NCBI RefSeq assembly: GCF_049723235.1
Contig: NZ_JBNARB010000001.1
Coordinates: 62,001-126,000, forward strand
Direction: 5' to 3'
From: Thermovenabulum sp049723235
GTDB lineage: Bacteria > Bacillota > Thermosediminibacteria > Thermosediminibacterales > Thermosediminibacteraceae
DNA: 64,000 nt
The notes beneath the pieces are model-generated. The model made no database searches and had not been told where the DNA came from. It was given only the letters and a program-made list of their open reading frames with translations. Positions within the stretch are counted from its first letter, which is position 1; every line of letters starts with the position of its first letter. Position numbers and translations under genes: made by a program. Below, piece after piece: positions 34,250 to 44,291 of the stretch.

Positions 34250-35459
34250 AAATATTTATAATAAATCTGCTGCAGTATTTGCAATCACCGGTATAGTGAA
34301 TTTTTTACTTCTGTCTTATTTCAATAAAACCCTGGGACTGGGGATTTTTTACAGTGCGTTAATTTTTTTAGCGGCTTTTTTCTTTTGCTATATTGTAAAT
34401 TATAAATTTATTGAAAGTTCGGATACTTATTTATTTCTGATTCCAAGTCTTTTAGTAGAGCTGGGACTTACAATGCTTTGCAGGATAAATCCAGACCTGT
34501 TTAAAAGGCAGTTATTGTTTTATATAGCCGGGAGTTTTCTTTTTATTTTTTCTACATTGCTTACTAAATATTTTATTAAAAGAATAAAAAGCCCAATGTT
34601 ATTTTTTATTCTAACTTTTATTTTTTTACTATTACCCGTATTGTTTGGTGTGGAAAGGGGTGGAGCCAGAAACTGGATTTTGATTAAAGGATATTTTTCT
34701 TTTCAACCTTCCGAAATAGCCAAATTATTTTTTGTATTTTACCTGGCTTCAAATCTAAAGGAGGGAAGGTTGGAAAAATTACATAGATTCATATTGGAAA
34801 TATTTTCAATAATAGTATTATTGATTTTAACCAGGGATTTAGGAGGAGCAATGCTGTTTTACTTAACGGCTTTATTTATGATATTTATAGCCACATCCCG
34901 ATATGATTACTTTTTATTGGGGGTCATAGTAATTATACTGCTGGGAGGAGCAAGCTTTTACCTTCTGCCTTATGTCAGAGCAAGGGTTCTTGCATGGCTG
35001 GATCCCTGGCAGGATGTTCCGGGAAGGGGTTACCAGATAGCCCAGTCCCTGTTTGCCATCGCTCAAGGAGGTTTTTTCGGCACGGGGCTGGGGTTGGGAC
35101 ATCCCGATTATATTCCGGCGGTAGCTACCGATTTTATATTTTCGGCTTTCACCGAGGAGTTCGGATTCTTGGGCGGGCAGGCCCTTATATTATTGTATTT
35201 TTTGCTGGTATATAGAGGAATAAGGATATCCCTTTTTTCCAGGGATCCGTATTTGTCCTTGATATCAGCGGGATTGACAATATTCTTTGGTTTACAGGTT
35301 TTTACCATTATAGGCGGGGTGATAAAGCTTATCCCGGTAACGGGGGTTACACTTCCTTTTATGAGTTATGGCGGCAGTTCAATGGTCATTAGCTTTACGG
35401 CCTTCGGAGTATTAAATGGAGTTTGGATATCTACAAGACAGGAGGAGGTGATGGAATAA
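34233..35459 (+). CDS. FtsW/RodA/SpoVE-family peptidoglycan glycosyltransferase
   Basis: SEDS membrane protein, 408 residues with about ten helices. Key stretches: G-G-A-R-N-W, F-Q-P-S-E-I-A-K and the late P-F-M-S-Y-G-G-S-S. It polymerises lipid II together with a class B PBP, which is the next gene. Overlaps the FHA gene by 17 bases and is itself followed directly by the PBP. ATG 34233 has AGAGGAGGG before it. RodA versus FtsW not resolved. Confidence 0.92.
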   Translation: MSPQIENIYNKSAAVFAITGIVNFLLLSYFNKTLGLGIFYSALIFLAAFFFCYIVNYKFIESSDTYLFLIPSLLVELGLTMLCRINPDLFKRQLLFYIAGSFLFIFSTLLTKYFIKRIKSPMLFFILTFIFLLLPVLFGVERGGARNWILIKGYFSFQPSEIAKLFFVFYLASNLKEGRLEKLHRFILEIFSIIVLLILTRDLGGAMLFYLTALFMIFIATSRYDYFLLGVIVIILLGGASFYLLPYVRARVLAWLDPWQDVPGRGYQIAQSLFAIAQGGFFGTGLGLGHPDYIPAVATDFIFSAFTEEFGFLGGQALILLYFLLVYRGIRISLFSRDPYLSLISAGLTIFFGLQVFTIIGGVIKLIPVTGVTLPFMSYGGSSMVISFTAFGVLNGVWISTRQEEVME

Positions 35460-35464
35460 TAAAA

Positions 35465-36880
35465 ATGAATAATCTTAAAAAAAATATCAAAACTACCTTT
35501 TTTATATTCTGTTTATTATTTTTATCATTAATGTCTTATTTAACCTATTTTCAGCTCTACGAAAGGCAAAAACTCATAGAAAGCTCCTACAACAGAAGGC
35601 TGTGGGAGCAGGAGGCAAAAATTAAAAGGGGTACAATTTATGATAGAAACGGTGTTACCCTTGCAGAGACCGTAGATTTGGGTACTGAGAAAAAGAGAAT
35701 ATATATAAGCGGTGAAGCTTTTGGTCCTTTACTGGGTTATTCCTCAATGAAGATAGGGCGCTCGGGGCTTGAAAGCGCATTAAATGGAGAGCTTCTCGGG
35801 ATTTCCCAGAAGGAACCTTTATCTTTGTTGAGACAAAAAATATACGGTTTGTCTCAGGGGAATGATGTGTACCTAACCTTAGATGCAGAGCTTCAAAGAA
35901 AGGCTTATAATCTATTGGAAGGGAAAAAGGGGGCGGTAGTGGCTTTAGAACCTAAAACGGGAGCCGTACTTATAATGGTAAGTTCACCCGGTTTTGACTC
36001 AAATAAAGTAGAGGAACAATGGGAAAAACTGAAAAGCGATAGGAACCTTCCCTTGTTGAACAGGGCTTTGACCGGACTTTATCCTCCTGGCTCTGCTTTC
36101 AAGGTGGTTACCCTATGCGGGGTACTTGAGAATTTTACCGGTCTAGAAAAGGAAAAATTTGAGACAAAGGGTTATATAAAAGTAGGTGGCAGGGTTATAA
36201 AGGATGATGATTCGATTAAACCGGGAGAATACAGCCTTAAGGAGGCTTTTGCAGTATCCAGCAACGCTATTTTTGCAGAGCTGGGATTGCGGCTGGGGAG
36301 GGATAAGCTTTTAAAGATAGCCGGGGATTTCGGGTTTAATTCAAAAATACCTTTTGAAATGTATGTAAAAAAGAGTCAATTTCCCGGGCATTCCCTCATG
36401 GATAGCGATGTACAGTTAGTAGAGGATTCCATAGGACAGGGGAAAGTTCTGGCCACTCCGCTGTTAATGGCATCGATAGCTCAGATAATTGCAAATCACG
36501 GGGTTTACCACAGCCCATATATAATTGAAAAGGTAAAAACCCCCTTGGGGCAGGTGAAGGTAAATAATTTAAGGGCTATAAGGAAAACCGTGATTTCACC
36601 TGATACCGCAGATATTGTGAGAGATTATATGGTGGAAGTAGTGGAAAAGGGCACGGGTAAAGCGGCAAAAATAAAGGATATTAAAGTGGCGGGTAAAACG
36701 GGCACGGCGGAGAATCCCCATGGAGAACCTCATTCCTGGTTTATTGGATTTGCTCCGGCCCAGGATCCGGCTATAGCCATAGCCGTTATAGTAGAAAACG
36801 GCGGTTCGGGGGGCAAAGTTGCTGCTCCCATAGCAAGGGAAATTATAGAGGATTATTTTAAAATTAGAAATAGAAAATAG
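35465..36880 (+). CDS. Class B penicillin-binding protein (PbpA-like transpeptidase)
   Basis: 471 residues. One membrane helix (about 8-28), then a short N-terminal domain and a transpeptidase with S210-A-F-K213, S265-S-N267 and K411-T-G-T414. It crosslinks peptidoglycan and partners with the SEDS protein encoded just upstream. The N-terminal pedestal is shorter than in classical class B PBPs, as in mycobacterial PbpA. Start ATG 35465 follows AGGAGGTGATGG with a long spacer; other in-frame starts are worse. Confidence 0.92.
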   Translation: MNNLKKNIKTTFFIFCLLFLSLMSYLTYFQLYERQKLIESSYNRRLWEQEAKIKRGTIYDRNGVTLAETVDLGTEKKRIYISGEAFGPLLGYSSMKIGRSGLESALNGELLGISQKEPLSLLRQKIYGLSQGNDVYLTLDAELQRKAYNLLEGKKGAVVALEPKTGAVLIMVSSPGFDSNKVEEQWEKLKSDRNLPLLNRALTGLYPPGSAFKVVTLCGVLENFTGLEKEKFETKGYIKVGGRVIKDDDSIKPGEYSLKEAFAVSSNAIFAELGLRLGRDKLLKIAGDFGFNSKIPFEMYVKKSQFPGHSLMDSDVQLVEDSIGQGKVLATPLLMASIAQIIANHGVYHSPYIIEKVKTPLGQVKVNNLRAIRKTVISPDTADIVRDYMVEVVEKGTGKAAKIKDIKVAGKTGTAENPHGEPHSWFIGFAPAQDPAIAIAVIVENGGSGGKVAAPIAREIIEDYFKIRNRK

Positions 36881-36900
36881 TTTTTCAGGAGGTATTTTGT

Positions 36901-37782
36901 ATGAAGAAAAGCCTGCTGGCTGACGGCGCTCTCCTGTTGGTAACGATTGGGTGGGGGCTCAATTTCGTAGTAATGAAAAATGTATTTTTGAAATTAACGC
37001 CTTTTATGTATTTAGCGGTGAGGTTTCTTATTGCCTTTCTTATACTTTCGGGGATTTTCAATGAAAACCTTTGCAATTTTTCAAAGGAAGATATCAAGGG
37101 GGGGCTTTTGGCAGGATTATTCTTATTCTTTGGTTTTGCTTCCCAGGCAGTGGGGCTTTTATACACCACACCCGCAAAATCCGGGTTTATTACGGGGAGC
37201 AGTGTGGTGATGGTACCCTTTTTTGCCTATTTTGTAACCAAAAAATTTCCCGGGTGGTCTCAGGTCACCGGAGCCTTACTGGTATTTCTCGGGCTTGCGG
37301 TAATTTCCGTTGAAGGTAACCTTAAAATAAACCTAGGGGATTTAATAACGGTTTTTTGTGCCGTTTTTTTTGCATTGCAGATAGTTATAATAGAGTATTA
37401 TGCAAGGATAGCCGGTTCCGTAAACCTTGCTATCCTTGAAACCGGCATTGCGGGAATACTTTCCCTTATAACCGGTGCTATCTATGAGCCCATGCCTGCC
37501 AAACTCGATATAATGAGCTGGGCAGCAATTCTATACGCATCGATTTTCTGCACTGCCGGGGCTTTCGTAATTCAAAATATCGCGCAGAAGTACACCACTT
37601 CTACCCATGCTGCCGTGATTATGTGTATGGAATCGGTTTTTGCAGGGATTTTTTCTTATATTTTCTGGCACGAGCCCATTACATTAAAAACCCTGTCGGG
37701 ATTTTTTTTGATTCTGACCGGTGTTTTAATTACTGAACTTTTACCCTCAGGAAAAATGAAGAAGGCTGACCTGCCGGGCTAA
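36901..37782 (+). CDS. EamA/DMT-family transporter
   Basis: 293 residues with ten hydrophobic segments as two EamA repeats; the starts W-G-L-N-F-V-V-M-K and the late A-V-I-M-C-M-E-S-V-F-A-G-I-F match this family. It probably exports metabolites or amino acids. Ribosome site AGGAGG right before ATG. It could be read through from the PBP operon; its end overlaps the convergent MFS gene by four bases. Confidence 0.88.
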   Translation: MKKSLLADGALLLVTIGWGLNFVVMKNVFLKLTPFMYLAVRFLIAFLILSGIFNENLCNFSKEDIKGGLLAGLFLFFGFASQAVGLLYTTPAKSGFITGSSVVMVPFFAYFVTKKFPGWSQVTGALLVFLGLAVISVEGNLKINLGDLITVFCAVFFALQIVIIEYYARIAGSVNLAILETGIAGILSLITGAIYEPMPAKLDIMSWAAILYASIFCTAGAFVIQNIAQKYTTSTHAAVIMCMESVFAGIFSYIFWHEPITLKTLSGFFLILTGVLITELLPSGKMKKADLPG

Positions 37783-39056
37783 TCTCTGTCGATATGCCTA
37801 AGGGAAAAGGATGAGATAAGCCCGCATACCAGGAAAATTTCGGCAAAAAGGAACATATGTATATATGAAAAATTTTCGATTATTACCCCTCCCAGCAGAG
37901 GGAGAAAAGTAGTGGGAGCGGTAAGGGTATTCATCAATCCTATATAAAGGGGTCTTTTCTCCTCGGGGGCTATCTTAAGTAAGTAATTGAAAATACCTAC
38001 CCATATTCCGCTGTTTGTGGCGCCGACGAGCATAAAGATCATAATGTAAAGCGGTATATATGGCAAATGGTTTAAAAATAGCAAATTTGATAATAGTGCC
38101 AGAACGGGCGGAAGGGTAATGAGGTAACCGGTAGTTTTTATAACCTTTTTACTCCCGAATATATCGTTGACCCTGCCGAAAATTAACCCGGCGATAATGA
38201 AGCCCACCATCTGGAAAGAAACAAAGATTCCCACCATATCCTCAGAAAGACCAAGATTTGACCTCGCATAGGTAATATAAAAGGGAAGCGGTAAAAAGAA
38301 AAACCTGAAAAGTGTGTTAACTATGATAAGCATGGAAAAGTCCTTATCGCTTTTAAAAACCAACGGAATGCCTTTCAGATATTCTACTAAGCTCGGCGCA
38401 TTGTTTGTTTTACTTTTTTCATCCTCTATTAAGCGGGAAAAGGAAAAAAATGAAAGAAGTGCAAAAAATAGCGCTAAGGAGAAAATTATTATGTAATTAT
38501 AGGGGAAAATTATCGTTTTAACGTTTAATATCCCTTTTATGATAAAACCTGTTAAAAATGAAAGGCTACCGCTTAAAAACTGCGTTTTTGAATAGTAGCG
38601 CCCCCTCATAGGTACCGGTATGGATTTAGCAAAAAGGTCAATCCACGGGACCCCTGTTATTCCATCGGCAAAGGACATAAGGGTAAAAAATAAGAAAAAT
38701 AAGATAAGAGCCAAGTTGGGGCTTTTTACTGCCAGAAATGCCGATAATATTATTGAAAATAGAGCAAACCTATATAAAATTGCACCAATTAAGACCAGCG
38801 GTTTTTTGTAAGGGAGGCCCTCGGCCCTCCTTGCTACCAGCAGCTGGGGCAAAAACCATCCGCAGTTTCTTATGGTGGTAGTAAGTCCTATAAGAACCGG
38901 AGAAGAGGTCAGCATGCTAACAAAAGAAGGTATAATGGTGCCCGGGTCTATAAAGGATGTAGAGATATTAAAAAAAATTGAATCATAGCTTAATGCATTG
39001 AAGTTATTTTTTACTTTTTTTTCCTGAAGATTGTATTGTTCCTGTAGATTTTGCAA
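37779..39056 (-). CDS. MFS transporter
   Basis: 425-residue 12-helix carrier, minus strand. It lacks strong substrate signatures; the segment F-A-D-G-I-T-G-V-P-W-I-D-L-F and G-R-V-N-D-I-F-G-S-K-K fits the wide family. A GGGGGGATA site precedes ATG 39056. Convergent with the DMT gene and divergent from the molybdenum cofactor operon. Confidence 0.85.
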   Translation of the reverse strand: MQNLQEQYNLQEKKVKNNFNALSYDSIFFNISTSFIDPGTIIPSFVSMLTSSPVLIGLTTTIRNCGWFLPQLLVARRAEGLPYKKPLVLIGAILYRFALFSIILSAFLAVKSPNLALILFFLFFTLMSFADGITGVPWIDLFAKSIPVPMRGRYYSKTQFLSGSLSFLTGFIIKGILNVKTIIFPYNYIIIFSLALFFALLSFFSFSRLIEDEKSKTNNAPSLVEYLKGIPLVFKSDKDFSMLIIVNTLFRFFFLPLPFYITYARSNLGLSEDMVGIFVSFQMVGFIIAGLIFGRVNDIFGSKKVIKTTGYLITLPPVLALLSNLLFLNHLPYIPLYIMIFMLVGATNSGIWVGIFNYLLKIAPEEKRPLYIGLMNTLTAPTTFLPLLGGVIIENFSYIHMFLFAEIFLVCGLISSFSLRHIDRD

Positions 39057-39189
39057 TTTTTATCCCCCCGATATTTCAGTATAACATAAATTAAAAGGGG
39101 TGGATACTCTAATTATTTTTTTATTATTGAAGGATAAAGGTTTTTTTTGTAGAATATTAAAACTAAGGATTATTACGGGAGTGAGCAGG

Positions 39190-40422
39190 GTGTTATTTGA
39201 AGTAAAAAGTGTTAAGGAAGCGGTTAATATCATAGAAGAGAATATAAATATAACCGATAAAGGTTTTGAAGAAGTGGATTTATTTGAAGCAGCAGGCAGG
39301 GTGGTTTATTCGGAAGTACAGGCCGGAGAAGATGTCCCTGCCTTTAATAGATCCACGGTGGACGGTTATGCGGTAATTGCTAAGGATACCTTCGGCGCTA
39401 GCGAAGCCGTACCCGCCATACTGGAAGTGATCGGGGAAGTAAAGATGGGCGAAAAAACGGAATTAAAAATAAACCAGGGGCAGGCTGTAAGGATTTATAC
39501 CGGAGGAATGCTTCCGGTGAATTCGGATGCGGTCGTTATGCTTGAATATGCACATCCCCTTGATGATAAAACACTGCTTATCGAAAAACCGGTAGCTCCC
39601 TTTGAAAACGTAATAAAAAAAGGTGAGGACATGGCAGCGGGGGAGGTTCTATTTAGAAAAGGTCATACCCTGAGAACCCAGGATGTGGGAGCATTAGCGG
39701 CACTGGGAATCACCAGGGTCAAAGTGTTTAAAAAGCCAAAAATTGGCATTATTTCTTCCGGGGATGAGGTAAAAAAACCCGATGAAAAAGTAGATATGGG
39801 AGAGATAAGGGATGTCAACACCTATACCGTGTTTTCCGCTTTAAAAGCCCTTGGTGCTGCGGGAATACCTTTTGGGATTGTGAGGGATGATTTTGATCAA
39901 ATAAAAAACACCTTGAAACTTGCTCTGAAAAACTGCGATGCCGTAATTATTTCAGGTGGAAGTTCCGTAGGTGCCAGGGACCTCACTTTAAAAGCTATAA
40001 ACAGTTTGGGAGAGCCGGGATTAATTTTTCACGGTTTGTCGGTAAAACCGGGGAAACCCACGATTTTTGCTGTTGTTAAAGGAATTCCTATCCTTGGACT
40101 TCCCGGACATCCGGTATCTGCTCTGGTGATTTTTGAACTCATTGGAAGGCCTCTGGTAAATTTACTCATGGGCAGGGACAAAGATTATGGCTCGTATGAA
40201 ATTTTAGCAAAATGCGACAAAGATTTATCATCGGCTGCAGGAAGGGAGGACTATATAAGGGTAAGGCTGGAAAAAAGGGGAGATGGGCTTTGGGCTGTCC
40301 CGGTTCTCGGAAAGTCGGGAATGATTTGCACGATGTCGAAATCCGACGGTCTTTTAAAGATTCCTTCAGAAAGGGTAGGCGTATCGAAAGGAGAAATGGT
40401 GGAAGTAATTTTATTAAAATAA
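39190..40422 (+). CDS. moeA: Molybdopterin molybdenumtransferase MoeA
   Basis: 410 residues, inserts molybdenum (or tungsten) into molybdopterin. Domain features: S-T-V-D-G-Y-A, G-E-D-M, S-S-G-D-E, D-V-N-T, I-S-G-G-S-S-V-G-A-R-D and L-P-G-H-P-V-S. GTG 39190 follows GGGAGTGA; the longer upstream frame has no ribosome site and looks like a non-coding lysine-rich leader. First of six cofactor genes. Confidence 0.92.
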   Translation: MLFEVKSVKEAVNIIEENINITDKGFEEVDLFEAAGRVVYSEVQAGEDVPAFNRSTVDGYAVIAKDTFGASEAVPAILEVIGEVKMGEKTELKINQGQAVRIYTGGMLPVNSDAVVMLEYAHPLDDKTLLIEKPVAPFENVIKKGEDMAAGEVLFRKGHTLRTQDVGALAALGITRVKVFKKPKIGIISSGDEVKKPDEKVDMGEIRDVNTYTVFSALKALGAAGIPFGIVRDDFDQIKNTLKLALKNCDAVIISGGSSVGARDLTLKAINSLGEPGLIFHGLSVKPGKPTIFAVVKGIPILGLPGHPVSALVIFELIGRPLVNLLMGRDKDYGSYEILAKCDKDLSSAAGREDYIRVRLEKRGDGLWAVPVLGKSGMICTMSKSDGLLKIPSERVGVSKGEMVEVILLK

Positions 40423-40463
40423 AGTAAAATATTTTTTATGCTATTTTTAAAGAGGTGTTTACT

Positions 40464-42386
40464 GTGAAGAAAAAAGATATATATTTGGATGCCATTCCAT
40501 TGGAAGAAGCTAAAAGCATTTTTTTTGGAGAACTGGAAAGAGCAGGCATTTTTTCAAAAAAATCTGTAGAAGAAATTAATGTATCGGAATCCTTAGGGAG
40601 AATTACCGCTGAACCGATTTTTGCCAGGATATCGTCTCCCCATTACAATGCCGCGGCTGTAGATGGAATTGCCGTTTTATCGGAAAGGACTTACGGGGCA
40701 TCGGAAACAACACCGGTTATTTTATCAAAAGGCGAATTTGAAGTAGTGGATACAGGGGACCCGCTCCCGCCCAATACGGACAGCGTAATTATGATGGAGG
40801 ATGTGAATTTTATCTCCGATGAGAAAGTTGAAATAATCTTTCCCGCATTACCCTGGCAAAATGTAAGGCTGATAGGGGAAGACGTGGTGGCAACAGAACT
40901 TATAGTTCCGGAAAACCACCGACTTCGGCCTCAAGATATAGGGGCTATACTTGCAGGGGGACATGTAAACATAAAGGTTTACAAAAAACCGGTTTTTGCC
41001 ATAATCCCTACCGGTACGGAACTTGTTAATCCGGGGGAGGAGCTAAAGCCGGGCGATATTATAGAATACAATTCAAAGGTATTTAAAGCCCTTTTGGCCG
41101 AGTGGGGAGCGGAGGCTCTGATATTCGAAAAGCATAAGGATGATTATTACCGAATAAAAGAAACGGTAGAAAAAGCTTTAAAGATCGCCGACGGGGTAAT
41201 AATAAATGCCGGCTCTTCCGCAGGCAGGGAAGATTTTACTGCAAATATAATAAAGGATCTGGGCAAACTCCTGGTTCATGGAGTTTCCATAAAACCGGGT
41301 AAACCCGTTATCCTGGGGCTGGTGGAGAATAAACCCGTTCTCGGCATACCCGGGTATCCCGTTTCGGCTTTTTTAACCATGGAGCTTTTTGCAAAGCCCT
41401 TAGTTTTAAGGATGCAAGGACAGTCCTTCACGGAAAGAGAAAAAATACGGGCTATATGTACAAGAAGAATTGTTTCCAGCATAGGAAGCGAAGAGTTTAT
41501 CAGGGTAAAAATAGGGAAAATCGGCGATGAGTTTGTTGTATCTCCTTTGCACAGGGGGGCCGGGACTATTACCTCATTGGTCAGGGCAGATGGAATTTTG
41601 AGGATTCCCGCAAATAAAGAAGGAATAGATGCGGGGGATTGCGTTGAAGTTGAACTTTTAAAAGATAAAAAGGAAATAGAAAATACCGTTGTGATAATTG
41701 GAAGCCACGATGTGGCGATTGATATACTTGCCAATGAGGTAAAGAGGCGGTATCCGGAGATTAATTTATCTTCTGCAAATGTAGGAAGTATGGGCGGAAT
41801 AATGGCGCTGAAAAGAAAGGAAGCCCACGCAGCAGGAATGCATTTGCTCGATGTGGATACGGGAGAGTATAATATTCCTTATATAAGGCGTTATCTCAAG
41901 GATGAAAAAATAGTCCTTGTAAACCTTGCTTTTAGAGAACAGGGATTAATTGTTATGAAAGGCAATCCCAAAAATATAAAAGGGATAGAGGACTTAAAGA
42001 GAAAAGATATTACCTTTGTTAACCGGCAAAAAGGGGCAGGGACCAGGCTCCTTTTGGACTTGAAATTAAAACAGCTGAATATTTCACCGGAAGAAATAAA
42101 GGGTTACGATAGAGAAGAATTTACCCATTTGGCGGTGGCTGCCCAGGTAGCGGGAGGAACCGCGGACTGCGGGCTTGGTATCCTGTCGGCGGCAAAGGCA
42201 TTGGACTTAGATTTTATTCCCGTTTCACCGGAAAGATACGATCTGGCTATTTTATACGAATATTTCGAGATGGAGGCGGTTCAAAAAGTACTGGAAGTAT
42301 TAAGAAGCAGTGAATTTAAGGAAAAATTAAAAGCCTTAGGGGGGTATGACACTTCTCTTACAGGTGAGATTATTGGGGGCGATTAA
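40464..42386 (+). CDS. MoeA fused to a periplasmic-binding-protein-like sensing domain
   Basis: 640 residues: a MoeA core (about 1-405; V-D-G-I-A, G-E-D-V, T-G-T-E-L, N-A-G-S-S-A-G-R-E-D, I-P-G-Y-P-V-S) followed by a PBP-like domain (about 410-640; V-I-I-G-S-H-D-V-A-I-D and R-Q-K-G-A-G-T-R). That arrangement is known as MoeA-LysR/PBP and may bind oxyanion or pterin. Paralogous to the previous gene, with which it could divide tungsten and molybdenum work. GTG 40464 lies six bases behind AGAGGTG; GTG 40455 overlaps that site. Confidence 0.88.
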   Translation: MKKKDIYLDAIPLEEAKSIFFGELERAGIFSKKSVEEINVSESLGRITAEPIFARISSPHYNAAAVDGIAVLSERTYGASETTPVILSKGEFEVVDTGDPLPPNTDSVIMMEDVNFISDEKVEIIFPALPWQNVRLIGEDVVATELIVPENHRLRPQDIGAILAGGHVNIKVYKKPVFAIIPTGTELVNPGEELKPGDIIEYNSKVFKALLAEWGAEALIFEKHKDDYYRIKETVEKALKIADGVIINAGSSAGREDFTANIIKDLGKLLVHGVSIKPGKPVILGLVENKPVLGIPGYPVSAFLTMELFAKPLVLRMQGQSFTEREKIRAICTRRIVSSIGSEEFIRVKIGKIGDEFVVSPLHRGAGTITSLVRADGILRIPANKEGIDAGDCVEVELLKDKKEIENTVVIIGSHDVAIDILANEVKRRYPEINLSSANVGSMGGIMALKRKEAHAAGMHLLDVDTGEYNIPYIRRYLKDEKIVLVNLAFREQGLIVMKGNPKNIKGIEDLKRKDITFVNRQKGAGTRLLLDLKLKQLNISPEEIKGYDREEFTHLAVAAQVAGGTADCGLGILSAAKALDLDFIPVSPERYDLAILYEYFEMEAVQKVLEVLRSSEFKEKLKALGGYDTSLTGEIIGGD

Positions 42387-43367
42387 ATGATAGATAATTG
42401 CGGTAGAAAAATAAATTACCTGAGAATATCGGTTACGGACAGATGCAATTTCCGGTGCCGTTACTGTATGCCGGTAGAAGGTGTAAAAGCTTTAAGACAC
42501 GAAGAAATAATGAGTTTCGAAGAAATTCTTCGATTTGTAGAGGCTGTGGCTCCCCTTGGGATTGAAAAGGTCAGGGTTACCGGAGGTGAGCCGCTTGTCC
42601 GAAAAGGAATAGTCGAATTTATTTCTGCTCTTTCCTCGATTGAGGGTATATCGGATATTTCAATGACCACCAACGGTTCGCTTTTTAAAGAAGTTTCGTA
42701 TGACCTTAAAAAAGCAGGTTTGAAGAGGGTAAATTTTAGCCTTGATACGCTGAATCCCGAAAAATTTTCCTATATAACGCGATGGGGTAAATTAAAGGAC
42801 GTGTGGGAGGGCATAGAAGAGGCACTGCGCTTAGGTTTTAATCCCGTAAAGATAAATACGGTAGTAGCTCGGGGTTTTAACGATGATGAAGTTGAAGATT
42901 TCGCAAAACTTACCTTAGAATTTCCCGTTGTGATACGCTTCATTGAACTGATGCCGCTGGGAGATGGAGGATGGACAAAAGGAAGATTTATTTCAGCCCA
43001 GGATATAAAGGCAAGGATAAAAAGCGAGCTACTAAAGGTAAATAATATCGAGGGCAATGGACCCGCCGAGTACTTCCAATTGCAAAATGCAAAAGGTGTA
43101 ATTGGTTTTATTACCCCTATAAGCCGGCATTTCTGCGAAAGGTGCAACAGGGTCAGGCTTACCGCCGATGGAAAGTTAAAACCCTGTCTTGCTTCTTCAG
43201 CGGAGCTGGATGTAAAGGGATTGATGAGAGGCGGTGCCGGTGTTGCAGAAATTCAAAAGGTTTATAAAGAAGCCCTATCCATAAAGCCTTACGGCCACAA
43301 TATGAGTTATGATAAAAATGATGATGGCCGGGATATAAAAAGAAAAATGTGGCAAATAGGAGGTTAG
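42387..43367 (+). CDS. moaA: GTP 3',8-cyclase MoaA
   Basis: Radical SAM enzyme making cyclic pterin precursor from GTP. 326 residues. N-terminal C-x3-C-x2-C (C-N-F-R-C-R-Y-C) and the second cluster C-E-R-C-N plus a later C (L-K-P-C) are present, as is the C-terminal Gly-Gly tail. Starts right after the MoeA-PBP stop. Confidence 0.95.
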   Translation: MIDNCGRKINYLRISVTDRCNFRCRYCMPVEGVKALRHEEIMSFEEILRFVEAVAPLGIEKVRVTGGEPLVRKGIVEFISALSSIEGISDISMTTNGSLFKEVSYDLKKAGLKRVNFSLDTLNPEKFSYITRWGKLKDVWEGIEEALRLGFNPVKINTVVARGFNDDEVEDFAKLTLEFPVVIRFIELMPLGDGGWTKGRFISAQDIKARIKSELLKVNNIEGNGPAEYFQLQNAKGVIGFITPISRHFCERCNRVRLTADGKLKPCLASSAELDVKGLMRGGAGVAEIQKVYKEALSIKPYGHNMSYDKNDDGRDIKRKMWQIGG

Positions 43368-43371
43368 CAGG

Positions 43372-43866
43372 GTGGAGTTTACACATTTTAACGAACAGGG
43401 CCGGGCTAAAATGGTGGATATTAGCGAAAAAGATGTAAGTTTCCGGGAAGCTTTTGCCTGCGGATATGTTTACATGAAACGGGAAACCTTAAATATGATT
43501 GTAGAGGGCAGGATAAAAAAAGGCGATGTGCTTGCGGTAGCTCAGGTAGCCGGAATCATGGGTGCCAAGGAGACATCAAGGTTAATACCCATGTGCCATA
43601 ATATTTTGCTTACCGGTGTAGACATAAATTTTCAAATAATGGAACAAGAAAGCGCCATAAGGGTAGAAGCACGGGTAAAATGCATCGGAAGAACTGGCGC
43701 GGAAATGGAAGCCTTGACTGCGGTATCCATCGCATGTTTAACAATTTACGATATGTGCAAAGCTGTGGACAAAGGTATGGTAATTAAAAACATCCAGCTA
43801 TTGGAGAAAACCGGTGGAAAATCCGGAAATTATAAAAGGGAGGAAGAAAAACCATGGGAAAAGTAG
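43372..43866 (+). CDS. moaC: Cyclic pyranopterin monophosphate synthase MoaC
   Basis: 164 residues, acts after MoaA to give cyclic pyranopterin monophosphate. A-K-M-V-D-I-S-E-K, K-G-D-V-L-A-V-A-Q-V-A-G-I-M-G-A-K and the L-I-P-M-C-H-N segment, G-A-E-M-E-A-L and Y-D-M-C-K-A are diagnostic. GTG 43372 is set by AGGAGGTTAGCAG; overlaps the MOSC gene by 13 bases. Confidence 0.95.
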   Translation: MEFTHFNEQGRAKMVDISEKDVSFREAFACGYVYMKRETLNMIVEGRIKKGDVLAVAQVAGIMGAKETSRLIPMCHNILLTGVDINFQIMEQESAIRVEARVKCIGRTGAEMEALTAVSIACLTIYDMCKAVDKGMVIKNIQLLEKTGGKSGNYKREEEKPWEK

Positions 43867-44291
43867 TGGCGGTTTCTTTAAGTGAGAAAAAAGGCGAAAA
43901 AAAGAGGAATGTGGAATTTGTGAATATCTTAGAAGATTACGGTATAGAGGGAGATGCCCATGCTGGGGGCTGGCACCGCCAGATAAGCCTGCTTGCATTA
44001 GAAAGTATAAAGAAAATGAGGGAGAAGGGGCTTGATGTAAATCCGGGAGATTTTGCCGAGAATATAACCACTGAAGGTATAGATTTTTCAAAAATTGAAA
44101 TCGGCACCAGGTTAAAGGTGGGAGAGGTCCTCCTGGAGATCACCCAGAAGGGCAAGGTCTGTCATGAGAGATGTGCGATTTACTATCAGGCCGGTGATTG
44201 TATAATGCCGAAAGAAGGTGTTTTTGCAAAGGTCCTGAAAGGTGGGAAGGTATATCCGGGAGATTCCATAGAGGTGATTAAAAATGCTTAG
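43854..44291 (+). CDS. MOSC-domain protein
   Basis: 145 residues. MOSC (sulfurase C-terminal) domain with the conserved Cys in G-K-V-C-H-E-R-C and an early G-I-E-G-D-A-H-A-G motif. Such stand-alone proteins carry sulfur to the molybdenum site or handle pterin; exact role is not set. Located between moaC and mogA and overlapping both, so it clearly belongs to the cofactor operon. Confidence 0.9.
   Translation: MGKVVAVSLSEKKGEKKRNVEFVNILEDYGIEGDAHAGGWHRQISLLALESIKKMREKGLDVNPGDFAENITTEGIDFSKIEIGTRLKVGEVLLEITQKGKVCHERCAIYYQAGDCIMPKEGVFAKVLKGGKVYPGDSIEVIKNA

Noticed and set aside
39100..39189. Extended MoeA N-terminus from 39100
   Set aside because: No ribosome site; leader is not MoeA-like, and GTG 39190 has a good site.
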